A stretch of 64,000 nt of DNA from Pandoraea commovens. GTDB taxonomy: Bacteria; Pseudomonadota; Gammaproteobacteria; Burkholderiales; Burkholderiaceae. Position numbers and translations under genes: made by a program. The notes under the pieces were generated by a model. That model was not told the origin of the DNA. It did no database searches and was given only the letters and a program-made list of their open reading frames with translations. Position 1 is the first letter of the stretch, and each line of letters opens with the position of its first letter. The stretch is from contig NZ_CABPSA010000013.1 in NCBI RefSeq assembly GCF_902459615.1, positions 32,076-96,075 of the forward strand, in the 5' to 3' direction. Shown in pieces: positions 17,564-25,379 of the stretch.

Positions 17564-18688
17564 ATGACGGACTCGCAACACACCCCACTCGCCGCGCTCG
17601 ATACCGACCTGTTTTCGTCGTACAAGCTCGGCCCCCTCGAACTGAGCAACCGCATCGTCATGGCCCCCCTCACGCGCAGCCGCGCCAGCCAGGGCGACGT
17701 GCCGGGCCCGATGGTCGCCGAGTACTACGCGCAGCGCGCATCGGCCGGGCTCATCATCAGCGAAGCCACCAACATCTCGCAGCAAGGCAAGGGCTACGCC
17801 TTTACGCCGGGCATTTACACCGATGAACAAGTCGCTGGCTGGAAGCAGGTCACGGACGCGCTGCACGCCAAGGGCGGCAAGATCTTCTGCCAACTCTGGC
17901 ACGTAGGCCGCATCTCGCACCCGTCGCTGCAACCTGAGGGCGCACTGCCGGTCGCACCGTCGGCGATTCAACCGGCCGGTCAGGCGTTCACTGAGCATGG
18001 CTTCGAGCCGCATCCGGTGCCGCGCGCGCTGGAGACGTCCGAGATCCCGGGCATCATCGAACAGTATCGTCATGCAGCTGAGTGCGCGAAGCGCGCCGGT
18101 TTCGATGGCGTTGAAATTCACGCGGCGAACGGTTATCTGCTCGACCAGTTCATGCGCGACAAGACGAACCATCGCACCGACCAGTACGGCGGCAGCATCG
18201 AGAACCGCGTGCGCATCGTGCTGGAAGTCACGCAAGCAGTTGTCGACGTCTGGGGCGCCGATCGCGTGGGCATTCGCCTCTCGCCGATCAGCCCGGCGAA
18301 CGATTGCGGCGACAGCAATCCGGAACCGGTCTTCACGTATGCCGTCGAGCAACTCAACCGTTTTGGCCTCGTGTATCTGCACGTCGTCGAAGGCGCAACG
18401 GGTGGTCCGCGTGAAGTGGAAGGCGGCTTCGACCTTCAGAAGCTGCACCGCCTCTTCAAGGGCACGTTCATGGCGAACAACGGCTATGACCTCGCACTGG
18501 CGCTCAAGGCCCGCAAAGAAAACCTCGCGGATCTGATCGCCTTCGGCAAGCCGTTCATCGCGAACCCGGATCTGGTCGAACGTCTCAAGCGCGGCGGCCC
18601 GTTCAACGCCCTGAATCGCGACACGCTCTATGGTGGCGACGCACGAGGTTACGTCGACTATCCGACGTTGGACGAGTCGGCGGTTTAA
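17564..18688 (+). CDS. Alkene reductase, Old Yellow Enzyme family
   Basis: A 374-residue FMN-dependent reductase of the NemA/OYE type, which reduces activated C=C bonds and nitro compounds with NAD(P)H. The N-terminal FMN part has NRIVMAPLTRSRA. The substrate pair His-Asn appears in DGVEIHAANGYLLDQF, with the proton-donor Tyr three residues after that pair. The family signature NHRTDQYGGSIENR follows. The C-terminus has the phosphate-binding block DLIAFGKPFIANPDLVERL. AGGA lies nine bases before ATG 17564; the frame extends upstream without start signals. The gene stands alone and ends at a clear terminator. Its natural substrate is unknown. Confidence 0.92.
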   Translation: MTDSQHTPLAALDTDLFSSYKLGPLELSNRIVMAPLTRSRASQGDVPGPMVAEYYAQRASAGLIISEATNISQQGKGYAFTPGIYTDEQVAGWKQVTDALHAKGGKIFCQLWHVGRISHPSLQPEGALPVAPSAIQPAGQAFTEHGFEPHPVPRALETSEIPGIIEQYRHAAECAKRAGFDGVEIHAANGYLLDQFMRDKTNHRTDQYGGSIENRVRIVLEVTQAVVDVWGADRVGIRLSPISPANDCGDSNPEPVFTYAVEQLNRFGLVYLHVVEGATGGPREVEGGFDLQKLHRLFKGTFMANNGYDLALALKARKENLADLIAFGKPFIANPDLVERLKRGGPFNALNRDTLYGGDARGYVDYPTLDESAV

Positions 18689-18769
18689 GGCGCAATTTAG
18701 GGTGTGATTTAGGGTACACGAAGCATTCATGGCACCCGTAACATCCTTGCGCGAACGCTTAAAGAATGA

Positions 18770-18796
18770 GGGCTCCTTCGGGAGCCCTTTTCTTTT
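18770..18796 (+). terminator. Rho-independent terminator of the OYE gene
   Basis: A 7-bp GC-rich stem (18770-18776 with 18781-18787) closes a TTCG tetraloop and is followed by TTTTCTTTT. It lies about 80 bases past the reductase stop. Confidence 0.88.
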
Positions 18797-18822
18797 GTTG
18801 CAACTTGCGTCACGGCGATGGA

Positions 18823-19161
18823 TCAATCGCCAGCTTCGCCAACCTCCTCAGAGAAAACGCTCCGCAGGCGTGCCATGGCACGTCTCAACGCGTGCCGATC
18901 CAGTGCCCCCGAATGTCGAACTAATCGCTGCCTATCCATCGATCTAAGATGGCTTAACTGCATCGCGCCCTGCCGTCCGCCATATGTCGTGGAGACACTG
19001 AATCGAGAGGCGTCCGACGATGTGAGCGGTGCCACGATCACGGTTTGCGTGTGCTTATTCATCGGCGAAGGCGACAAAATGACACACGGACGCGTCTTCC
19101 CCATTTCACATCCGATTGCCGGATCGAAACGTGCGATCCAAATCTCACCTCGTTTCAGCAC
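18823..19161 (-). CDS. PemK/MazF-family toxin (endoribonuclease)
   Basis: A 112-residue PemK/MazF-type toxin, an mRNA interferase in characterised relatives. The N-terminus LKRGEIWIARFDP is the family strand. The catalytic Arg is expected at R24 in GKTRPCVILS, and the Thr/Ser pair at 47-48 in VAPLTSSD matches the active-site position of MazF. Translation starts at GTG 19161, with GAGGAG five to six bases upstream inside the end of the preceding short gene. That gene encodes an acidic 46-residue protein and is the likely antitoxin. The C-terminus (about 75-112) is Arg-rich, then acidic. Activity is inferred from family motifs only. Confidence 0.85.
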   Translation of the reverse strand: MLKRGEIWIARFDPAIGCEMGKTRPCVILSPSPMNKHTQTVIVAPLTSSDASRFSVSTTYGGRQGAMQLSHLRSMDRQRLVRHSGALDRHALRRAMARLRSVFSEEVGEAGD

Positions 19162-19163
19162 AT

Positions 19164-19304
19164 TTACTCCTCTGCGGGATCCGCGTCGTTGGGGAAGCGC
19201 CGCAGTTGAATCAGCTCATCCTCCGTGTCGTCGACACAAAAGTCCTCAGGCCGTGCGTCAGCATTGGGATACCACACTACTTCAATCGTATAGTCGTCGT
19301 TCAT
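19164..19304 (-). CDS. Small acidic protein, candidate antitoxin of the PemK/MazF toxin
   Basis: A 46-residue protein that reads MNDDYTIEVVWYPNADARP, then a strongly acidic second half with FCVDDTEDELIQLRRFPND and a tail DADPAEE. I do not recognise a family. It has no helix-turn-helix, ribbon-helix-helix or AbrB-type N-terminus, unlike most MazE/PemI antitoxins. Evidence that it is real: GGAGTGAGAG before the ATG, a stop two bases before the toxin GTG, and a GAGGAG at its end that forms the toxin ribosome-binding site. The acidity suits neutralising a basic toxin by direct contact. It might instead be a truncated antitoxin that lost its DNA-binding half. Confidence 0.7.
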   Translation of the reverse strand: MNDDYTIEVVWYPNADARPEDFCVDDTEDELIQLRRFPNDADPAEE

Positions 19305-19436
19305 CTCTCACTCCAAATCATTACCCCGTCATCCCTCTTGCGTGGATTCGTGGATATCGTCGCAGCGTGACACATCGAAGTAAACAGATGCCAAAGCTTT
19401 CCGGAATTTTCCTGAAGCCTGCGCACGGCAATGCGA

Positions 19437-20672
19437 TTAGGCGTCGCGCTGCCCCCAGCGCATCAGATCTGCACCGGCGGGGTTCTGGTACATGCGCAGG
19501 CCGAACTCGGGGAGGATGGCCAGCAGATGGTCGAAGACGTCGCCCTGCACACGCTCGTACTCCGCCCACACGATCGTGTTCGTGAAGCAGTACAGTTCGA
19601 TCGGAATGCCCGTTGCCGACGGCTGGAGCGAGCGCACCATGCATGTCATGCCCTGGTGGATGTTCGGATGCGCCTTCAAATACGCCAGCGCATACGCGCG
19701 AAACGTGCCGATGTTCGTCAGACGCCGTGTGTTCGCCAGCACGCCCGCCGCGACACCGAGCGCCGCATTGGCATCCGCTATCGAACGCTGTTTTTCCGAC
19801 AGATAGCCGCCCAGCAGATGCACCTGGGATAAATGCGCGATCTCGTCGGCGTTCAGGAATCCGACGCTGCCAGCGTCGATACACAGCGTGCGCTTGATAC
19901 GGCGCCCGCCCGACTGCTGCATGCCGCGCCAGTTGCGGAAGCTCTCCGAAATCAGACGCCACGTCGGAATCGTCGTGATCGTCTTGTCCCAGTTCTGCAC
20001 CTTCACCGTATGCAACGCGATATCCACCACGTCGCCATCGGCCCCGACCTGCGGCATCTCGATCCAGTCGCCCACGCGCAGCATGTCGTTCGACGTGAGT
20101 TGCACGCTGGCGACGAACGACATGATCGTGTCCTTGAATACCAGCAACAGCACCGCCGACATCGCGCCCAGGCCGGAAAGCAGTAGCCACGGCGAACGGT
20201 CGACGATCGTTGCGACGATACCAATCGACGCCACCACGTAAAGCGCGATCTTGCCGAGCTGGACGTACCCCTTGATCGAGCGCGTGCGTGCGTGTTCCGA
20301 CATCGCGTAGACGGTCTGTGCGGCGTCGAGAATGCCCACGATAGCGAGCGTTGCGTAGAGCAGCGTCGTGGCGAGGGCCACATTGCTGATGACGATCACC
20401 GCCTTCGCCGGTAGATCCGGCACCCACTCGATGCCGAACTGAATGACGAGGTACGGCAGAATGCGCGCCGCCCGGTGGAAGACGCGATGCGCGAGCAACG
20501 CATCGTCCCAACGATTCGCCGTTCTCTGCACCACGATGCGTACGATCCGCACGATCACGAACTGCGCCACCGCCTGCACCAGCGCGGCCGCTGCAATCAG
20601 CATCGCCAACGATCCGGCCATGCGCGCCCACGGCGCATTTTCGAACCACGCCATCACTGCTTCCCACGTCAT
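19437..20672 (-). CDS. MscS-family mechanosensitive channel, YbdG-like
   Basis: A 411-residue membrane protein close in length to E. coli YbdG (415). About five hydrophobic helices fill residues 15-190. The MscS pore/beta region follows: LLLVFKDTIMSFVASVQLTSNDMLRVGDWIEMP, then VDIALHTVKVQNWDKTITTIPT, a hallmark of the YbdG branch. The large cytosolic domain extends to the C-terminus with HQGMTCMVRSLQPSATGIPIELYCF. These channels release solutes under mild hypo-osmotic shock. The ATG at 20672 has AAGGAG at ideal spacing; the longer frame would start inside a terminator. The neighbour on the same strand is an osmoprotectant importer, giving an osmotic-stress theme. Confidence 0.9.
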   Translation of the reverse strand: MTWEAVMAWFENAPWARMAGSLAMLIAAAALVQAVAQFVIVRIVRIVVQRTANRWDDALLAHRVFHRAARILPYLVIQFGIEWVPDLPAKAVIVISNVALATTLLYATLAIVGILDAAQTVYAMSEHARTRSIKGYVQLGKIALYVVASIGIVATIVDRSPWLLLSGLGAMSAVLLLVFKDTIMSFVASVQLTSNDMLRVGDWIEMPQVGADGDVVDIALHTVKVQNWDKTITTIPTWRLISESFRNWRGMQQSGGRRIKRTLCIDAGSVGFLNADEIAHLSQVHLLGGYLSEKQRSIADANAALGVAAGVLANTRRLTNIGTFRAYALAYLKAHPNIHQGMTCMVRSLQPSATGIPIELYCFTNTIVWAEYERVQGDVFDHLLAILPEFGLRMYQNPAGADLMRWGQRDA

Positions 20673-20776
20673 CCTGCTACTCCTTGTCTTGCTGTTTTCT
20701 TTGCCAGTCCAATGGTGCCGTTTGTCGATTTGTCGGCATCGCCCTCGCCTTGAGCGAAACGCGCAACCGTCAAACG

Positions 20777-20804
20777 CAAAAATGACGGCCACCTGGGCCG
20801 TCAT
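20777..20804 (-). terminator. Rho-independent terminator of the osmoprotectant ABC operon
   Basis: A perfect 9-bp stem (20782-20790 with 20796-20804) has a 5-base loop. On the minus strand it is followed by TTTT. It lies about 100 bases beyond the stop of the ATPase gene. Confidence 0.8.
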
Positions 20805-20906
20805 CCTTGAATACGTCAAGAGGCGGTCGCTCCCGTCCGCCCCTGAAACTCATGCACCGTTCCCCATATTCAGGGACATTCAGCGACATCGCACCGTGTG
20901 CTGCGC

Positions 20907-22106
20907 TTACATCGAAGCGCCGAATGGCACGCTTGCCACCACATTGGGCGCGCCCGGCAGCGACGGCGTAATGATCGAACCGCCACCGTTGCCGCGCGAC
21001 TTGCCCGAACTCAGATAGTCGGCGATGGAGTCTTGCGTCACCTCGCCGAGGTACTGATTGTCGTCGCCCAGCACCGGCAGTGATGCCAGATTGTGTTCGT
21101 ACATGCGCGAGAGCAGCACCCGCAGGTTGTCGCCCGCCACCGCCGACGCCTTGAAGTCCCGCACGCGCTCGCCACACGTGCCCTGTGCGTGCCGCGTATC
21201 CCGACGTGCAATGTAACCCAATGCACGCGCGCTCTCGTCGACGACTACGAGCGAACGCGTATCGAGTTCGTCCATCATGCCGTAGGCCTCGGCCAGCGTC
21301 GTCTGCGGCTTGACGGTCGGTTGCGGCGTGGCGGCGTCTTCGGCGCGCACAAGCAGCAGGCGCTTGAGAATTCGGTCATGTCCCACGAAGCTTGCGACGA
21401 ATTCGTCGACCGGTCGCGCCAGCAGCGCATCCGGTTGCGCGTACTGCACGAGACTCCCCTGACGGAAGATCGCGATGCGGTCCGCCAGCTTGATCGCCTC
21501 GTCGATATCGTGACTGACCATGATGACGGTCTTACCCAACTGACGCTGCATCTGCAAAAACTCGTTCTGGATCGATTCGCGGTTGATCGGATCGACAGCG
21601 CCGAACGGCTCGTCCATCAGCAGCACGGGCGGATCTGCCGCCAGCGCGCGGATCACGCCGATACGTTGCTGCTGACCACCCGAGAGTTCGCGCGGATAGC
21701 GCGACAGGTAACGCTTCGGATCGAGTGCGACCATAGCCATCAGTTCGGTGGCACGCTCGCGGCAGCGCTTCTTGTCCCAACCGAGCAGACGCGGCACCAC
21801 GGTAATGTTCTCCTCGATGGTCATGTTCGGGAACAGACCGATCTGCTGGATCACGTAGCCGATGTGGCGGCGCAATTCGATTTCGTTGATCTTGCCAGTG
21901 TCTTCGCCGTTGAGCAGGATGTGCCCGGAGGTCGGTTTGATCAACCGGTTGATCATCTTGAGCGTGGTCGTCTTGCCGCAGCCCGACGGGCCGAGGAAGA
22001 CGCAGATTTCGCCCGGCGGCACTTCGAGGCTGACCGAATTCACGGCGGTCACACGCGTACCGTCCTTCTGGACGAAGCTTTTGGTGAGATTATCGAGTTT
22101 GATCAT
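20907..22106 (-). CDS. Osmoprotectant (glycine betaine/choline-type) ABC transporter ATPase with CBS domains
   Basis: A 399-residue ATPase of the OpuCA/OsmV/YehX type. It shows Walker A GPSGCGKTTTL, signature ELSGGQQQRIGVIRAL, Walker B VLLMDEPFGAVDP and H-loop VSHDIDEAIKLA. The C-terminal region (about 255-375) has two CBS-like units, AYGMMDELDTRSLVVVDES and LRVLLSRMYEHNLASLPVLGD, typical of osmosensing importers gated by ionic strength. Its ATG overlaps the stop of the upstream permease by four bases (ATGA). It is the last gene of a four-gene operon. Confidence 0.9.
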   Translation of the reverse strand: MIKLDNLTKSFVQKDGTRVTAVNSVSLEVPPGEICVFLGPSGCGKTTTLKMINRLIKPTSGHILLNGEDTGKINEIELRRHIGYVIQQIGLFPNMTIEENITVVPRLLGWDKKRCRERATELMAMVALDPKRYLSRYPRELSGGQQQRIGVIRALAADPPVLLMDEPFGAVDPINRESIQNEFLQMQRQLGKTVIMVSHDIDEAIKLADRIAIFRQGSLVQYAQPDALLARPVDEFVASFVGHDRILKRLLLVRAEDAATPQPTVKPQTTLAEAYGMMDELDTRSLVVVDESARALGYIARRDTRHAQGTCGERVRDFKASAVAGDNLRVLLSRMYEHNLASLPVLGDDNQYLGEVTQDSIADYLSSGKSRGNGGGSIITPSLPGAPNVVASVPFGASM

Positions 22107-22750
22107 ACGGTTCGGATTCCTTTCGGTGTCAGCACGCGCTGCAGGCGGTGCAACAGGGTGTCGGCGACGATGGCGAGCAAACTCACCATGACCGCACCCA
22201 CGACAAGCTGTCGGGTATCGCTCTGGCTGATCCCCTGGGTGATCAACACCCCGAGACCGCCGGCCCCGACGATGGCACCAATGGCCATCACGCCAATATT
22301 CATCACGACGGCAGTACGCACGCCACCCAGCACCACCGGCACGGCCAGCGGCAATTCAACCAGGCGCAGACGCTGCCAGAACGTCATGCCAATACCAATC
22401 CCCGCTTCGCGAATGCTCGGATCGATCTGACGCAGCGCGAGGCTCGTGTTGCGCATGATCGGCAGCAGCGAATACAGGAAGACGGCGGCTACCGCAGGCG
22501 CAGGGCCGATCCCCATGCCGTAGACGGACAGTGCGGGGATCATCAGGCCGAACAGGGCAATCGACGGGATTGTGAGCACGACCGTCGCCAGACCCAGCAC
22601 GGCGCCGGACAGCCAGCGAAAACGCGTGACCAGCACGCCCAGCGGCACGCCGACCACAATGGCCGCGCCAACCGAGGCGGCCACCAGCCACGCATGCTGA
22701 CCGGTGAGGGTCAGGATGCGGTGCCAGTTGTGCGTCAAAAATTCAATCAT
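22103..22750 (-). CDS. Osmoprotectant ABC transporter permease (second permease of the operon)
   Basis: A 215-residue permease of the OpuCB/OpuCD/YehW class with five to six helices. The cytoplasmic coupling loop reads IREAGIGIGMTFWQRLRLVELP, followed by VVLGGVRTAVVMNIGVMAIGAIVGAGGLGVLI, characteristic of this family. ATG 22750 is supported by GAGGAG five bases upstream; the frame runs further 5' without a start signal. It lies between the binding protein and the ATPase, with which it overlaps. Confidence 0.9.
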   Translation of the reverse strand: MIEFLTHNWHRILTLTGQHAWLVAASVGAAIVVGVPLGVLVTRFRWLSGAVLGLATVVLTIPSIALFGLMIPALSVYGMGIGPAPAVAAVFLYSLLPIMRNTSLALRQIDPSIREAGIGIGMTFWQRLRLVELPLAVPVVLGGVRTAVVMNIGVMAIGAIVGAGGLGVLITQGISQSDTRQLVVGAVMVSLLAIVADTLLHRLQRVLTPKGIRTV

Positions 22751-22799
22751 GGGACTCCTCAGTCGGTAACTATCGGGAGCAGCAACGCGCAATGCGCGC

Positions 22800-23723
22800 T
22801 TACTGCACCAACCCTTCCTGCTTGAGGAAGTCGCTCGCCACACGCGACACCGCACGATGGTCGATATCGACCTTGGCGTTCATGTCGCGCATGTTTTCGT
22901 CGTTGATCTTCGCGGAGAGCGCGTTGAGTTCGTCGGCGAGCTTCGGGTTTGCATCGAGTACTTCCTTGCGCACCACGGGCGTGGCCGCGTAAGCCGGGAA
23001 GAAGCCCTTGTCGTCGGCCAACACCTTCAGATCGAAGCCCTTGTTGCGACCATCGCTGGTGTAGACGAGACCGGCGTCGATCTGCTCGTTCCTGAGCGCG
23101 GTGTAGACGAGGCCCGGGTCCATCTGCTTGATGTTGCGGCGTGCGAGATGGAAATCGTAGAGTTGCTCCATCGGCTCCAGACCGTCCGAACGACCGACGA
23201 ACTCCATGTCGAACGCGAACTGCATGTCCGGATTCGTACGGAATTTTTCGATGAGCTGCGACACCGTCTCGATGCCTTCGTCACGCGCCATCTTGCCCGG
23301 CATGGCGAACGCATAAGTGTTGTTCAGCGCAGCGGGATTCAGCCAGACGAGACCGATCTTGCCGTCGAGTTCCTTGACCCGCTCGTAAGTCTGTTGCGGA
23401 TCGAGCTTCTCCGTGACCTTGTTGTAGACGATCAGCGAGGTACCGGTGTACTCCCAGACCACGTCGAGCTGATTGCTCTCCATGCCCTGACGCATCACCA
23501 CACTGCCGAGGCCGTTCTTCAGTTCGACGTCATACCCTTTGCTGCGCAGGTACTGCGCCGTCATCTCCGAGAGAATCAACTGTTCGGTAAAGTTCTTGCC
23601 GCCGATGGTGAGCGAGGCGGCCTGCGCGGTAGCGCTCGTCGCGATCACACCCAGCGCGACGGCAACGACGCTCAGAAGACGAAGCGCGCGCGCTGCGAGC
23701 GTACGAGAAAACGAAACTTGCAT
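22800..23723 (-). CDS. Osmoprotectant ABC transporter substrate-binding protein
   Basis: A 307-residue periplasmic protein with a signal peptide (basic start, then LLSVVAVALGVIATSATAQA-A). The mature protein starts SLTIGGKNFTEQLILSEMTAQYL, diagnostic of the OpuAC/OsmF (YehZ) binding-protein family for glycine betaine and related quaternary amines. Aromatic residues that would line a betaine cage are present (VVWEYTGTSLIVYN and Tyr residues further on), but I cannot place them reliably. GGAG lies about ten bases before the ATG. It is second in the operon, between two permeases, the order typical of osmU/yeh-type loci. Confidence 0.92.
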   Translation of the reverse strand: MQVSFSRTLAARALRLLSVVAVALGVIATSATAQAASLTIGGKNFTEQLILSEMTAQYLRSKGYDVELKNGLGSVVMRQGMESNQLDVVWEYTGTSLIVYNKVTEKLDPQQTYERVKELDGKIGLVWLNPAALNNTYAFAMPGKMARDEGIETVSQLIEKFRTNPDMQFAFDMEFVGRSDGLEPMEQLYDFHLARRNIKQMDPGLVYTALRNEQIDAGLVYTSDGRNKGFDLKVLADDKGFFPAYAATPVVRKEVLDANPKLADELNALSAKINDENMRDMNAKVDIDHRAVSRVASDFLKQEGLVQ

Positions 23724-23743
23724 ACGTAGGGGTCTCCTATGTT

Positions 23744-24478
23744 TCAGCGCGCCGGCGTGCCGTGTCGCGCGAACCAGAGCCCGCTGGCGAAGGCGACGAT
23801 GCCGTCGAGCACCAGCGCAAGCAGCGCAGTGCCGGCCGCGCCGAGCAGCAGCTTGGTCTGGTCGTTCAGATAAATGCCGGGGAAGATCAGTTGTCCCAGA
23901 CTGTCCGCGCCGATCAGGAAAGCGAGCGGCGCAGTGCCGACGTTGATCGCGAGCGCGGTGCGAACGCCGCCGATAATGACTGGCATGGCGTTGGGCAGGT
24001 CGACGCGAAACAGCACTTGCGCCGGCGTCATGCCCATGCCGCGCGCCGACTCCCGCAACGCGGGCGGCACCTGCCGAAGGCCTTCGTACGCGTTACGCAC
24101 GATGGGCAGCAACGAAGCCAGCCACAACGCCAGAATGGCCGGGCGGTCGCCGATACCGAGCACCGCCATCGACAACGCCAGCACGGCGAGTGATGGCAGC
24201 GTATTGCCGATATTGAAGATCTGCACCGCGCGCTCGGCGTGTTTCGCGAACATCGGACGCGAGATCAGCACGCCCGCAGGCACGCCGACCAGAATGGCCA
24301 ATGTCATCGAAATCGCCACGAGCTTGAGATGCTGCTGGGTGTAATACACCAGGTCGCCCCGGTACTTGACGAGCGAATCAACGCCCAGCCAATACACCAG
24401 ACCGGTGACTGCGGCGGCAACACCGAGCAGTCCGAAGCCGGCCAGATAGAGAATGCGATACTGCTTCGCCACGTTCAT
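23744..24478 (-). CDS. Osmoprotectant ABC transporter permease (first gene of the operon)
   Basis: A 244-residue permease with about six helices. The N-terminal anchor is ILYLAGFGLLGVAAAVTGLVYWL, then a periplasmic segment and the core permease region. The coupling loop is LRESARGMGMTPAQVLFRVDLP, followed by VIIGGVRTALAINVGTAPLAFLIGADSLGQLIFPG. This matches YehY/OsmY-like permeases that have one extra N-terminal helix. ATG 24478 has AAGG upstream; the upstream extension of 28 residues is Cys/Arg-rich and not membrane-like. Leading the operon, it should be preceded by the osmotically controlled promoter within 24479-24640, but I see no clear one. Confidence 0.88.
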   Translation of the reverse strand: MNVAKQYRILYLAGFGLLGVAAAVTGLVYWLGVDSLVKYRGDLVYYTQQHLKLVAISMTLAILVGVPAGVLISRPMFAKHAERAVQIFNIGNTLPSLAVLALSMAVLGIGDRPAILALWLASLLPIVRNAYEGLRQVPPALRESARGMGMTPAQVLFRVDLPNAMPVIIGGVRTALAINVGTAPLAFLIGADSLGQLIFPGIYLNDQTKLLLGAAGTALLALVLDGIVAFASGLWFARHGTPAR

Positions 24479-25379
24479 GCTCCCTTTGAATGGGTTGGCA
24501 GCGCTGCGCGCGCGGCAATAGCTATCGCCCCACGTGACAACGCGGTCAATCAAGCATGACAACTGTTAGCTGCCTTGCGAATTGTGGTGTGTTCGATCCG
24601 AAGGTCTGTGAAAGACAACGGTGACGAACGAGGCGTCGCGAAATGCGACATGAGAGACGAGCTTTCGACGCCGTGGGCGCCTGGGCCTCTCGATACACGC
24701 TTATTGAAAGCGCGCGAAAGTTTTACTGCACAGACTCATTGCGTGATGTAACGGACGCCGGCGCAACGAGGAACACCGGCAACGCTTTTGTTTCTATGGG
24801 CCAACCGCAGCGATTGGCTTTTTTTATTCTAGTACAGATAGTGCGTCGATGCCAACCTGTAGCACGTTTTTAGTCATGAATCCGGCGTATTTACACGTAA
24901 TTACACGATACATTTCTCATATGAATCGCAGTCCTTATTAATTGCGTGCGCTCGAATCCACCGTCATCACTGGCGTTGCGGCGAATTGAAAAGTTGCGAA
25001 GGGAATGCAGTTTTTAAATGTCCCGAAATCTGAAATTTCGATGTTTCGCACAGCGGATCGATGTGTCGCAGCGATTTATTTTCCGGGACACGAAGCGAGC
25101 GAATTCAGGTGCGGCAAGCGACGTCCCGACCGTCCGGAATCCGCATGTTATCTGGTCTCCGAAGGGAAATTAGAGTACCTCCCCGGAAACCAGTGCCAAC
25201 TCGAAAAAACTCGTGTATTCTCCAAGGTTTATCTTAGTTTTCAATCATTTAGCGCAAAATCGGGGAAACGCAACGGGAACGCGAGGCAACGATCTTGCGA
25301 CGGTTTGCGGGCGCGGTGATTGAACGGTAGGAAAGCGATCGTGCGCGGGCACGAGGTCGTTGAATGGCGAATAACAACT
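24479..25379. other. Long intergenic region between osmoprotectant operon and diguanylate cyclase
   Basis: This 901-base gap is clearly more A+T-rich than its flanks between about 24800 and 25260. No frame in it looks coding; the longest (25005-25319) has Lys/Ser/Arg-rich composition unlike neighbouring proteins. It holds an orphan plus-strand terminator at 24800-24825 and a 17-bp inverted repeat (CGAAAT-N5-ATTTCG, 25024-25040). The terminator may end an unannotated small RNA. Confidence 0.5.
24800..24825 (+). terminator. Orphan rho-independent terminator (possible small RNA 3' end)
   Basis: GCCAA (24800-24804) pairs with TTGGC (24814-24818), and two more pairs are possible inside the loop. 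Seven T follow (24819-24825). No plus-strand gene ends within several kilobases upstream, because the preceding genes run on the minus strand. Confidence 0.55.

Noticed and set aside
19081-19585. Plus-strand frames across the toxin-antitoxin region
   Set aside because: The minus-strand pair has start signals and family motifs; the plus frames have neither.
25005-25319. A 104-codon frame in the gap before the diguanylate cyclase
   Set aside because: AAGGGA abuts the ATG with almost no spacing, composition is unlike neighbouring proteins, and no domain is visible.
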